Assembly: GCF_029265375.1 (NCBI RefSeq) | Contig: NZ_JAJUJJ010000009.1 | Coordinates: forward strand, 29,023-93,022 | Length of the DNA: 64,000 nt | Direction: 5' to 3' | Source: Nesterenkonia sp. | GTDB taxonomy: Bacteria > Actinomycetota > Actinomycetes > Actinomycetales > Micrococcaceae | Part shown: positions 1 to 8,252 of the stretch, one piece after another | How positions within the stretch are numbered: the first letter of the stretch is position 1 | Layout of the letters: every line of letters starts with the position of its first letter | Translations under genes and position numbers: made by a program | Notes under the pieces: model-generated | Seen by the model: only the letters and a program-made list of their open reading frames with translations | What the model was told of the DNA's origin: nothing | Databases searched by the model: none

Positions 1-72
1 GGCAGCCAGCGCCTGGGCGCGCTGCAGACGCGCTTCGTGCATATGACCCCCGATCCATCGCTCCACCGTCAT
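1..72 (-). CDS. 5' end of an unidentified gene (partial)
   Basis: An open frame on the minus strand runs off the left edge of the window without a stop. It reads MTVERWIGGHMHEARLQRAQALAA from an ATG at 72. A second ATG at 42 (MHEARLQRA) has a GGGGG run just upstream and may be the true start. Only 24 codons are visible, so no family can be assigned. It is divergent from the 162..1715 gene, and the gap of about 90 bp must hold both promoters if it is real. Confidence 0.35.
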   Translation of the reverse strand, partial: MTVERWIGGHMHEARLQRAQALAA

Positions 73-161
73 AGGTGAGTGTAATGCGCTGCGGGCGCAC
101 AGAGCCCGTCCGGGACCAGGAGTCCTACTGGCTTTGGGCCCCAGACTGAGCCGCCAGCATC

Positions 162-1715
162 ATGCTCTTCACTGGTGCACCACATAGTGTTGACCTCGTG
201 AGAAAAGTAGTCCGCCGGTCAAGACGCAGGCATCTGTACCCGGCTCAGAGGCCCTCGCTTGCGGATGCGTGGTCACAGCTGAAGAGCGAGCGCGGCGCAG
301 GAAATCTGGAGTATCTGGGTATCGCGGTGACTGCCGCCGTCGTCGTCCTAGCGCTGGCGCTGGTGCCCTGGCTGCCGCAGGTCACAGCCACATTCCACAA
401 CGTTATCTGCAGCATCGCCGCCAATGTGCCGGGCACGGGGGGGTCCTGCGAGGGTGGGGGCCTGATGACCGAGGAGGACTTCCAGCCGGACCAGTGCATG
501 CTCAGCCGCGGAGCTCAGAGCGCAAGCTTGGATGGCTCCGTTCTCTTCCTTGAGGGCAGCGACGGCGCCTCCATGGTGGTTGAAGAGCTCAGCGATGGCA
601 CGTACGCAGTCACCTACATGGACGACAGCGCAGTCGGAGCCAGCCTGGATCTGCTCAAACTCAATGCCGGTCCGCTTCTCGACGTCGGACTCGGTGCCGG
701 GTTCATGGACCATATGAACCTGGGCGAGACGCGTGTCTTCGACTCAGAGGCCGAGGCGATGGCCTTTGCTGAAGAAGTGCAGAACTACGTCGACGCCAAC
801 GGCAGCTACTGGAAAATGGGCGGCATGTTTCACTCGCCCCCAGGCGAGGACATCCCGCCGCAGATCACTCGAGAAGTCATGAGAACTGAAGGTTTCGCCA
901 ACGCCAACGCCCAGGTGGGGCCCTCCGTGGGCGGTAAGAAGAAGAATAGGAACAACAATGATCAGGGCGATTCCGAGGGCGACTCGGGCAGCTCCGGCGG
1001 CGACTCCAGCGGCGGAGCCACTGGGCAGGACGGCTCCGATGATTCGCTGGGCTTCAACGCCGACTGGCTCCCACAGCTCTCCGCCGGCGGCTCCATCTCC
1101 GATGAAGCCATCATCGAGGTCGACCACGGCGAGGACCTCGACGACCCCTCCGATGACACCACCTCGATCATCTTCGGCACCCAGCAGTCCGGTGACGCAT
1201 CAGGCAACTTCTTCAGCTGGAACGACCAGACCCAACGAGGCAGCTCAGAGTCGATGACCATTGACGTCGACGCCGACGGGGAAATCACCGGGATCACCCT
1301 GCGTGAAGGCAGCGTCACCTCCGACACCGACTACCAGGACGCCGACTACGAGAGCACAACGTGGACCACGGAGATCTCTGTCGACTCGGAACATGAGCGC
1401 GAGATCGTGGAGGCCTGGTTGGAGGGCGGCGAAGACATCCCCAGCGCCGAGGGCGTCCGGGAGGCTCCGACTCAGGACGGCAGCCCGCAGAGTGACTTCG
1501 AGCAGCTGCTTTATACTTCCGGGGTGACCTCGCACGAGACCCATGCGGGAACCTCTGAAGAGGGGGGCTGGGGCATCGGCGCCAAGTTGGCCTCAATCGG
1601 CGGCGGCTTCGGGAAGTCCACGTCCTCCAGCTCTGAGCAGCTGGTGGACGCCGGATACCTGGCACCTCCCGACACCCCGGGCGGCACCCGATCCATCGAA
1701 GAGACTCCGTGCTGA
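162..1715 (+). CDS. Hypothetical protein with TadE/Flp-like N-terminal membrane segment
   Basis: 517-residue protein of unknown function. A basic N-terminus (residues 13-45, many Arg) is followed by ERGAGNLEYLGIAVTAAVVVLALAL, one hydrophobic helix that begins with the G-x3-E-Y pattern typical of TadE/Flp pilin-like and related actinobacterial surface proteins. Residues from about 70 onward would be extracellular, very acidic and Gly/Ser/Asp-rich around 265-300 (GDSEGDSGSSGGDSSGG), so probably disordered in the middle. The start is uncertain: ATG 162 has no clear ribosome site, and GTG 198 (VRKVVRRSRRRH) is an in-frame alternative. The lipoprotein gene at 1739 begins about 24 bp after the stop, so the two are probably cotranscribed. 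The pilin-like call rests on the short motif only. Confidence 0.65.
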   Translation: MLFTGAPHSVDLVRKVVRRSRRRHLYPAQRPSLADAWSQLKSERGAGNLEYLGIAVTAAVVVLALALVPWLPQVTATFHNVICSIAANVPGTGGSCEGGGLMTEEDFQPDQCMLSRGAQSASLDGSVLFLEGSDGASMVVEELSDGTYAVTYMDDSAVGASLDLLKLNAGPLLDVGLGAGFMDHMNLGETRVFDSEAEAMAFAEEVQNYVDANGSYWKMGGMFHSPPGEDIPPQITREVMRTEGFANANAQVGPSVGGKKKNRNNNDQGDSEGDSGSSGGDSSGGATGQDGSDDSLGFNADWLPQLSAGGSISDEAIIEVDHGEDLDDPSDDTTSIIFGTQQSGDASGNFFSWNDQTQRGSSESMTIDVDADGEITGITLREGSVTSDTDYQDADYESTTWTTEISVDSEHEREIVEAWLEGGEDIPSAEGVREAPTQDGSPQSDFEQLLYTSGVTSHETHAGTSEEGGWGIGAKLASIGGGFGKSTSSSSEQLVDAGYLAPPDTPGGTRSIEETPC

Positions 1716-1738
1716 GTGACAAGAACGAAGGACACCCT

Positions 1739-2368
1739 ATGAAAAGACTGCTTCCCTGGACCACCCTGCTGGTAACTGCTGGACTGCTCACCGCTTGCGG
1801 AGAGGACGAGCCCAGTGCCACCGCCGACGAGCCCCCCGCCCAGCAGGACAATCAGGACAATTCAGAGCAGGACGAGGCAGGACAGACGGCGGGTTCCGAG
1901 CAGGGGCTAGCGCAGGAGGGGCCTCTGAGCTTTGAAGTTCCCGAAGGGTGGCAACAGGAGCCAGTGGAGGGCGAGTTGCCCGAGCATGCCTGGACCGTCG
2001 GCTACGCAGACAGTCTCGAAGACGCCACGAGTTATCTGCGGGCGATGCCGGACGTCGATTCCGTACCTGATGCCTCCACAGCAGTCAACACGTTGATCTC
2101 TGTATGCCGGTTCACCGATGTCTACGCTGATGACTGCCGAGGCACTGGGCAGGAGGCGGCCGAGATCCCCGGTGCCGAGGCGGCGGTGCAAGCCGACTTC
2201 ACCTACACCAGCGCAAACGACGAGCCGGTCATCGGCCGGATCTGGGTGGCCGTGGACAGCTCGAACGACGTGGTCTCGGCTGTGGAATACGCAGGAGTCG
2301 GCGTGGATGAGGCCGAACTGGAGGCCTTCGGCGAGAGCATCGAATTCCATCCGGACCAGGCGGGCTGA
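1739..2368 (+). CDS. Secreted lipoprotein of unknown function
   Basis: The ORF track starts at 1709, but ATG 1739 is preferred. It is preceded by GAAGGA at a good distance and gives a classical lipoprotein signal, MKRLLPWTTLLVTAGLLTAC, with lipobox LTAC. The mature part (about 190 residues) starts with an acidic Gln/Glu/Asp-rich linker, then a compact domain (LSFEVPEGWQQEPVEGELPEHAWTVGY ... VEYAGVGVDEAELEAFGESIEF). That layout resembles actinobacterial lipoproteins with a PsbP/LpqN-like fold, but this is only a shape argument. It lies between the TadE-like membrane protein and a small membrane protein on the same strand with very short gaps, so the three probably form one envelope-associated unit. 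Confidence 0.75.
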   Translation: MKRLLPWTTLLVTAGLLTACGEDEPSATADEPPAQQDNQDNSEQDEAGQTAGSEQGLAQEGPLSFEVPEGWQQEPVEGELPEHAWTVGYADSLEDATSYLRAMPDVDSVPDASTAVNTLISVCRFTDVYADDCRGTGQEAAEIPGAEAAVQADFTYTSANDEPVIGRIWVAVDSSNDVVSAVEYAGVGVDEAELEAFGESIEFHPDQAG

Positions 2369-2371
2369 GCC

Positions 2372-2749
2372 GTGGACCTGCTGCGCGCATGGATCATCTC
2401 AGCCGCTGTCTACCTGGCAATCAACTTCGCGCTGAGCATCACCGTGGGGTACTCGATGCACCTGCTGTATGCCCTGTGCCCGATGCTCGCCGGCACCGCC
2501 GCCTCGCTCTATCACGCTGAGCGCGGGATCGGCGGATGGGTTCGGCACTTCGTGGCCGTGCTGCCAGTCCCCATGCTGCTCAACGCTTACTGGGCGGTGC
2601 TTCAGCAGATCCCCTCCACGGCGGAGCAGTGGGGCGTACTGGGTCTGGCGATCGTGCAGGCGGGCGCGCTGGCCGCCGTCGGACTGGGGCTCGTCATGCT
2701 CACACGGTGGCTGCTGAGCTACAAAGTCGATTCCCACGCCACTTACTGA
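2372..2749 (+). CDS. Small polytopic membrane protein, unknown function
   Basis: 125 residues from a GTG start 3 bp after the stop of the upstream lipoprotein, which implies translational coupling. Hydrophobic segments lie near residues 8-30, 32-46, 58-78 and 88-112, giving about four membrane helices and a short charged tail. No family is recognised. It ends 2 bp from the convergent aminotransferase stop at 2752, leaving no room for a separate terminator. Confidence 0.7.
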   Translation: MDLLRAWIISAAVYLAINFALSITVGYSMHLLYALCPMLAGTAASLYHAERGIGGWVRHFVAVLPVPMLLNAYWAVLQQIPSTAEQWGVLGLAIVQAGALAAVGLGLVMLTRWLLSYKVDSHATY

Positions 2750-2751
2750 GC

Positions 2752-3996
2752 CTAGACCCGCGCGACCGCCCCGCTGCGGTAGCCGTCCAAGAACTCGGCG
2801 ATGGAGTCGATTGCGGTCTCCAGGTCCTCCACGCTGGGCAGAGTGACCAGGCGGAAGTGCTGGGAGTCGATCCAGTTGAACGCCCGGCCGTGGGAGACCA
2901 GGATCTTCTGCTGGCGCAGCAGCTCGATGACGAACTGCTGGTCGTCGTCGATGGGGTAGATCTCCGGGTCCAGCCGCGGGAAGAGGTAGAGCGCGCCGTC
3001 GGCCTTCTCCACTGTGACGCCCTCGATCTGCGCAAGCCGCTCATGGGCGGTGTTGCGCTGCTCGTAGAGCCGTCCCTGCGGAAGAATCAGATCCTCGATG
3101 GACTGGTGGCCGCCCAGTGCCGCCTGGATGGCGTGCTGGGCCGGGACATTGGCGCACATGCGCATATTCATCAGCAGCGCCAGGCCCTCCAGGTAGTTCT
3201 TCGCCCGGTGGGTCGGTCCGGAGATGTAGATCCAGCCCGAACGGAAGCCGGCGACCCGCCAGGTCTTCGACAGCCCGGAGAAGGTCACAGTGAGCACGTC
3301 ATCGCTCAGCGTGCAGGCATTGACCATCTCCACCTGGTCGAAGGTGATGTTCTCGTAGATCTCATCGGCCAGCAGCATCAGGTCATGCCGCCGGCAGATA
3401 TCTACCAGCGCCTCCAGGACCTCCCGGGGGTAGACCGCCCCGGTGGGGTTGTTCGGGTTGATCAGCACCAGCGCCCTGGTCCGGTCGGTGACTTTGGACT
3501 CGATCTCCTCCGGATCCGGCCACCACCGGTTGGCCTCATCGCAGATGTAGTGCACCGGGGTGCCCCCGGCCAGTTTGGTGGCGCCGGTCCACAGCGGATA
3601 GTCCGGCGCGGGTATCAGCACCTCATCACCGGGCCCCAGCAGAGCAGTCAGCACCATGGAGATCAGCTCGGAGACTCCGTTGCCCAGCCAGACGTCCTCC
3701 GGTGAGGCGTCCTGCATGCCGCGGGTCTGGTAGTACTGGGCGATCGCCACCCGGGCGGAGTGGATGCCCTGGGAGTCCGAATATCCCTGCGCGGTGGGCA
3801 GCTCGCGGATCATAGTCTGCAGGATCGAATCCGGGGCCTCGAAGCCGAACGGCGCCGGATTGCCGATGTTCAGCCGGGTGATCCGGTGTCCTTCGCGCTC
3901 CAGACGGGCGGCCTCCTGGGCTATGGGTCCGCGCACGTCATAGCGGACAGAGGCGAGCTTGGGCGACTGGACGAACTCTTCAGCGAATGGGCGCAT
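2752..3996 (-). CDS. Pyridoxal-phosphate aminotransferase, AlaA-like (copy 1)
   Basis: 414-residue class I/II fold aminotransferase, by family the type that makes alanine from pyruvate and glutamate. Visible landmarks are the start RYDVRGPIAQEAARLEREGHRITRLNIGNPAPFGF, the NPNNPTGAVYPREVLEALVDICRRH segment with the cofactor-contacting Asn, LLADEIYENI, the Schiff-base lysine in SGLSKTWRVAGFRSGW, and the substrate-carboxylate Arg in HFRLVTLP. Length is normal for the family. The next gene upstream on the same strand (4023..5282) is a close paralogue, so this is a tandem duplication. The start is taken at ATG 3996; a G-run lies directly against it, so a slightly different start is possible. Confidence 0.9.
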   Translation of the reverse strand: MRPFAEEFVQSPKLASVRYDVRGPIAQEAARLEREGHRITRLNIGNPAPFGFEAPDSILQTMIRELPTAQGYSDSQGIHSARVAIAQYYQTRGMQDASPEDVWLGNGVSELISMVLTALLGPGDEVLIPAPDYPLWTGATKLAGGTPVHYICDEANRWWPDPEEIESKVTDRTRALVLINPNNPTGAVYPREVLEALVDICRRHDLMLLADEIYENITFDQVEMVNACTLSDDVLTVTFSGLSKTWRVAGFRSGWIYISGPTHRAKNYLEGLALLMNMRMCANVPAQHAIQAALGGHQSIEDLILPQGRLYEQRNTAHERLAQIEGVTVEKADGALYLFPRLDPEIYPIDDDQQFVIELLRQQKILVSHGRAFNWIDSQHFRLVTLPSVEDLETAIDSIAEFLDGYRSGAVARV

Positions 3997-4022
3997 CCCC
4001 CCATTATGGAGGCAGCGGACCG

Positions 4023-5282
4023 CTATGCGGTGACTGACACAGAGTCCGTTCGGGCGAAAGCGTCCCGATAGGCCGCCAGGAACTCGGCGATCCCGTTGAT
4101 GGCTTCCTCCAGCTCCTCGACCGGCGGCAGGGTGACCAGCCGGAAATGCTGGTCGTCGATCCAGTTGAACGCCCGGCCGTGGGAGACCAGGATCTTCTGC
4201 TGGCGCAGCAGCTCGATGACGAACTTCTCGTCATTGTCGATGGGATAGATCTCCGGATCCAGCCGCGGGAAGAGGTACATCGCCCCGTCCATCTGCTGAA
4301 CCTGCACCCCTTCGATGTCCTTCAGCATGGTGTAGGCCAGATTGCGCTGCTCATAGAGCCTGCCGCCGGGCTGGATGAACTCATCGATGGACTGGTAGCC
4401 GCCCAGCGCGGTCTGCACTGCGTGCTGGCCGGGCACATTCGGGCACATGCGCAGGTTGCTCATCAGCTGCAGGCCCTCCAGGTAGTTCTTCGCCCGCTGC
4501 TTCGGCCCGGAGATGAACATCCATCCCGAGCGGTACCCGGCCACCCGCCAGGTCTTCGACAACCCGGAATAGGTGATGGTGAAGACGTCGTCGCTCAGGG
4601 TGCAGGCGTTGATGGTCTCGGCGTCGTCGTAGACGATCTTCTCGTAGATCTCATCAGCCAGCAGCATCAGATTATGACGCCGGCAGATGTCGACGATCGC
4701 CTCCAGGACCTCCCGGGGGTAGACCGCCCCGGTGGGATTGTTCGGGTTGATGATCACCAGCGCCTTGGTCCGGTCGGTGACCTTAGACTCAATCTCCTCC
4801 GGATCCGGCCACCACCGGTTGGCCTCATCACAGATGTAGTGCACCGGGATGCCCTGGTAGAGCGCGGTCAGACCGGTCCACAGCGGATAGTCCGGAGCGG
4901 GGATCAGGATCTCGTCTCCGGGGTTGATCAGCGCCTGCAGTGTGATGGTGATCAGCTCGGAGACCCCGTTGCCCAGGTAGACGTCATCGATATCGGCATC
5001 CTTGATGCCTTTGGTCTGGTAGTACTGGGCCACCGCCGTGCGTGCCGAGTAGATGCCGGCGGAATCCGAGTAACCCTGGGCGGTGGGCAGGTGGCGGATC
5101 ATGTCCATCATGATCGAGTCCGGCGCCTCGAACCCGAAGGGGGCCATGTTTCCGATGTTCAGCTTGGTGATCCGGTGGCCTGCGCGCTCCAGGCGGGCGG
5201 CCTCCTCGGCGATGGGGCCACGGACGTCATAGCGGACATTGCGCAGCTTATGCGCCTGCGTGAAGTCCTCGAATTCCTCCAT
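4023..5282 (-). CDS. Pyridoxal-phosphate aminotransferase, AlaA-like (copy 2)
   Basis: Paralogue of the neighbouring 2752..3996 gene with all the same active-site landmarks: NPNNPTGAVYPREVLEAIVDICRRHN, LLADEIYEKIVYDD, SGLSKTWRVAGYRSGW and HFRLVTLPPVEEL. The ORF track begins at 5300, but ATG 5282 (MEEFEDFTQAHKLRNVRYDVRGP) is preferred because an AGG-containing stretch precedes it and the homologous N-termini start there. Some blocks are almost identical in DNA to copy 1 while others differ freely, which points to partial homogenisation. Of the pair, MAPFGFEAPDS replaces PAPFGFEAPDS in copy 1. I cannot tell from sequence which copy is the main alanine transaminase. Confidence 0.9.
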   Translation of the reverse strand: MEEFEDFTQAHKLRNVRYDVRGPIAEEAARLERAGHRITKLNIGNMAPFGFEAPDSIMMDMIRHLPTAQGYSDSAGIYSARTAVAQYYQTKGIKDADIDDVYLGNGVSELITITLQALINPGDEILIPAPDYPLWTGLTALYQGIPVHYICDEANRWWPDPEEIESKVTDRTKALVIINPNNPTGAVYPREVLEAIVDICRRHNLMLLADEIYEKIVYDDAETINACTLSDDVFTITYSGLSKTWRVAGYRSGWMFISGPKQRAKNYLEGLQLMSNLRMCPNVPGQHAVQTALGGYQSIDEFIQPGGRLYEQRNLAYTMLKDIEGVQVQQMDGAMYLFPRLDPEIYPIDNDEKFVIELLRQQKILVSHGRAFNWIDDQHFRLVTLPPVEELEEAINGIAEFLAAYRDAFARTDSVSVTA

Positions 5283-5345
5283 GACCAGATTCTGCCTCAT
5301 ATTGTCAACAATCTGCCAATAGAGGCACGTGTGTTCTGCGCGCTG

Positions 5346-6407
5346 CTATCCCCAGGAGTCAGGAGCCGCGATGAAACCGTGTTCAACCAGCCAGTACTCG
5401 GCGGCCTCCTCCGGGCTGAGCCCCTCGGGACCGTGGGTGAGCCGGCGCAGAGATTCCAGCGCCTCCTCGTTCAGGGCGCGGGAGACGTCGTCGACGACGT
5501 CGGGCACCTGATCGGAGATCCGCACGGAGACGACCGGGACGTACTGGTCCTCCGCGAAGGCGCGCTCCTCGTCCGGCAGGTCGACCAGGGCGTTCTCGGC
5601 AGCCCCGGGATGGGTGCGGCTGAGCAGGGCGGCGTCGATCTCAGCGGTGATGAGCAGATCGATGAGCTCGTCCTCCTCCGCGGTGACCAGCTCCTCGGGT
5701 TCGCAGTCGTAGACCTCCTCCAGCTGCTGGGCGAGGACGGACTGCTCAGCCGCTTCGGACTGTTGGGCGGGCTCCGCCTGCTGGGCAGCGGTGCCGACGG
5801 TCAGTTCGTCGCAGATCTCCGCCAGCGCCTGGAGGGAGGCCTCCTCCTCGGCCTCCACCTCCAGCTGCTCAGCGGTGATGGTGGTGACCAGGACGTCGGT
5901 GCCCATCACCACCGCTGCCGGCTCCAGCAGCTCTGCCTCTGTCAGCTGATCCTGGACCAGGCCGGTGAGGTCGCCCGGAGCGGCGGCTGGGGCGATGTCC
6001 CCGTCCATCAGGGCCGCATAGCCTTCGGCGTCCAGCTGCTCAGCCAGCGGCATCGTGCGGGCCAGCACCATCTCATAGCGTTCATCGGCTGCCGGGGACT
6101 CCTCCGCGTCCTCCTCCGGGGCGGCCGGCTCAGGTTCTTCGGCCAGCGCCGCGGCCAGCGAGGCCGCATCCTGCTCACCCTCGACGACCACGGCGGGAGT
6201 CTCATGGGCGTTGAGCACCTGGGCATAGAGCTGGGCGATGGTCTGGTCCAGGGGGTCCTCCCCCACTGCGATACGCCAGGCACGCTCCAGCTGCGCCCCG
6301 GTGGGCTCCGGAGCCGGCGGCGGAGGGCTGGAGCAGCTGCTGAGCAGAACTGCGGCCCCCGCGGCGGCGGCAGTGAGGCGGCAGCGGAGGCGCGGGGAGT
6401 CTGGCAT
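5346..6407 (-). CDS. OpuAC-like substrate-binding lipoprotein, probable compatible-solute type
   Basis: The signal sequence MPDSPRLRCRLTAAAAGAAVLLSSC ends in a lipobox (LSSC), so the protein should be anchored outside the membrane. The mature part contains an OpuAC/ProX-like pattern: an internal acidic helix region, DVLVTTITAEQLEV, CDELTVG, and a C-terminal DQVPDVVDDVSRALNEEALESLRRL plus EEAAEYWLVEHG, typical of the terminal helices of glycine-betaine/choline binding proteins. No permease or ATPase gene lies next to it, so it would be an orphan or partner a distant ABC importer. It is unusually Glu/Ala-rich, which makes the family call moderate. ATG 6407 is chosen over the adjacent GTG 6410. 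Confidence 0.6.
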   Translation of the reverse strand: MPDSPRLRCRLTAAAAGAAVLLSSCSSPPPPAPEPTGAQLERAWRIAVGEDPLDQTIAQLYAQVLNAHETPAVVVEGEQDAASLAAALAEEPEPAAPEEDAEESPAADERYEMVLARTMPLAEQLDAEGYAALMDGDIAPAAAPGDLTGLVQDQLTEAELLEPAAVVMGTDVLVTTITAEQLEVEAEEEASLQALAEICDELTVGTAAQQAEPAQQSEAAEQSVLAQQLEEVYDCEPEELVTAEEDELIDLLITAEIDAALLSRTHPGAAENALVDLPDEERAFAEDQYVPVVSVRISDQVPDVVDDVSRALNEEALESLRRLTHGPEGLSPEEAAEYWLVEHGFIAAPDSWG

Positions 6408-6428
6408 CACCGCTCAATTCTACGGGCG

Positions 6429-6457
6429 TGAACTCTTTCAGGCTGGGCCGCTACTCT
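6429..6457 (+). promoter_or_regulatory. Candidate promoter giving a leaderless TPR-protein transcript
   Basis: TGAACT (6429-6434), a 17-base spacer and TACTCT (6452-6457) resemble a -35/-10 pair. The TPR gene ATG is at 6465, 7 bases after the -10 element, so the message could start at or next to the AUG. The only purine run (AAAGG) abuts the ATG and would be too close to act as a Shine-Dalgarno site. Confidence 0.4.
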
Positions 6458-6464
6458 AGAAAGG

Positions 6465-8252
6465 ATGAAGGGCGAATCTGCTGACCTGCATGTGGAGATC
6501 CCCGGCTCGGCTCCGCTGAGTGCGCGTCTGCAGGCCCTGCTGCACGCGCCCAGCGCCGAGCAGGCGGAGGCTCAGACCGCGCGCGGCTGGGTGGATCTGG
6601 CCTATGAGGCCGCCTACGGCGAACGCTATGCCGCCGCCGCTGCCGCTGCCGAACGGGGGCTGCGCGCTCCCGGCGGCCAGGACCCGGAGAACCGGCTGAT
6701 GCTGCTGCGCATCCTCTCCGGGGTCCATGAGATGCGCGGCGAGTCCGGACTCTCCGCCCCCTACCTGCAGCAGCGCATCGACCTGCTGCGTGAACTGGGC
6801 CGGTCCGAGCAGGCGGAGGTGGAGGCCAAACTGGGGCCGATGCTGCTGCGCGAGCCTGACCGGGTGGAAGCCGAAATCCTGGCCCGGATGGCCGAGGAGC
6901 TCGACGACGGCACCCCGCGCCTGGAACGCGCTGATGTGCTCTCCTCACTGGCGGTGCGTCAGCTGCACGACGAGGGCCCGGAGGCTGCACTGCCGGTGAT
7001 CAGCGAGGCCTGCCGGATTCTGGAGGAGCTTCAGCGGCCGCAGGCGCTGACCGGAGCCCGAATGTTCCTGGCCCATGCCCAGCTGCTGGCTTCGGAGACA
7101 GAGCAGGCACTGGACACCGCGGAGCTGGTGCTCTCCGGGCCCGCCAACCGGGCGGTCCGCGGCGCGATGGCGATGCTGCGCGCCACGGTCCACCACCAGT
7201 CTGAGCGGCCCCTGACAGCGATGAAGGACGCCATCCAGTCTGCCGAGCTCTACGCGGCCTGCGGTGTGCGCAAGGGCGCAGCCTCGGCCGCCGCGCTGCT
7301 GGCCGGTGTCGCCTCAGGCCTGAACTACGCCGAGGTCTCTGTGCTGGCCTGGAGGGTGGCCGTGCAGCAGGCCGAGCTGGGAGAGTTCAGCGAATCCCGC
7401 ATGCTCACCCTGGCGCTGGGACAGCAGCTGCTGGAGATGGAGCATCACGCCGAAGCGGAGAAGGTGCTCGACGCGCTCTCTGTCCGGCTGGCCTCCGCTG
7501 AGGATGAGCATTCCACCCGAGGCCGGGCGCTGATGGGTCTGGGCCACGCCGTCACCCAGCAGAAGCGTCCCTTGGAGGCTATGGCCCACTGGGAGGAGGC
7601 CGCGGAGCAGTTCCTGGCCGCCGACGAGGTGGATGAGGCTGCCCGCGCGCATCTGGCCGCCGGAGCGCTGGCGGCCTCCCTGGACCGGGTCGAGGCAGCC
7701 CGGCACCACTATGAGCAGGGCCTGCGCCTGGCCGATCAGGGCGATGACACCGACCCGCTGATGCTGCTGCAGGCGCTGCACTCGCTGGGCCACCTGCTGT
7801 GCCGGCATGAGAACCCGGACGGGCTGAACTATTTGGACCGGGCGATGCGCATCGTCGCCGAGCACGGCACCCAGTGGCAGCAGGCGGATCTGATCGATAC
7901 CCGGGCACGGTCGCTGACCGCCCTGGGCCGCGGCTCCGAGGCGGTGGCCTCCGCCTTGGAGGCTGCCGACCAGTTCGCAGAGGCGGCCGATGAGGAGGCC
8001 GCCGCCGACGCGGAGATCTTCGCCGCCACAGTGCTGCTGCAGATGCGTCAGGCCCAGGAGGCTGAGGCGATGTTCCGGATGGCCGCTGAGGACCGGGATC
8101 TGTCCGAGGCGCTGCTGGCCACCGCCCTGGAGGGTCGGATCGAGGCGCTGCGCAGCCTGGGCCGCACCGAGGAGGCGGATGCGGCCGAGGACCAGCTCAG
8201 CCAGCTCAAAGCGAGGCTGGCCAGCGAGGAAGGTCCCCCGCCGCAGGGATGA
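6465..8252 (+). CDS. Cytoplasmic tetratricopeptide-repeat protein
   Basis: 595 residues, almost entirely alpha-helical by composition (Ala, Leu, Glu, Arg), with repeated TPR-like pairs such as LAYEAAYGERYAAAAAAAERGL, ALMGLGHAVTQQKRPLEAMAHWEEAAEQF, AARAHLAAGALAASLDRVEAARHHYEQGL and TRARSLTALGRGSEAVASALEAADQF. There is no signal peptide or membrane helix and no catalytic domain. TPR superhelices bind proteins or peptides, but no partner can be named. The 3' end overlaps the convergent APH-fold gene by 47 bp. This is a good candidate for a leaderless message. Confidence 0.8.
   Translation: MKGESADLHVEIPGSAPLSARLQALLHAPSAEQAEAQTARGWVDLAYEAAYGERYAAAAAAAERGLRAPGGQDPENRLMLLRILSGVHEMRGESGLSAPYLQQRIDLLRELGRSEQAEVEAKLGPMLLREPDRVEAEILARMAEELDDGTPRLERADVLSSLAVRQLHDEGPEAALPVISEACRILEELQRPQALTGARMFLAHAQLLASETEQALDTAELVLSGPANRAVRGAMAMLRATVHHQSERPLTAMKDAIQSAELYAACGVRKGAASAAALLAGVASGLNYAEVSVLAWRVAVQQAELGEFSESRMLTLALGQQLLEMEHHAEAEKVLDALSVRLASAEDEHSTRGRALMGLGHAVTQQKRPLEAMAHWEEAAEQFLAADEVDEAARAHLAAGALAASLDRVEAARHHYEQGLRLADQGDDTDPLMLLQALHSLGHLLCRHENPDGLNYLDRAMRIVAEHGTQWQQADLIDTRARSLTALGRGSEAVASALEAADQFAEAADEEAAADAEIFAATVLLQMRQAQEAEAMFRMAAEDRDLSEALLATALEGRIEALRSLGRTEEADAAEDQLSQLKARLASEEGPPPQG

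Noticed and set aside
4146-6431. 761-codon plus-strand ORF
   Set aside because: It is antisense to the aminotransferase and the OpuAC-like lipoprotein, with no domain features; long antisense ORFs are normal at this GC content.
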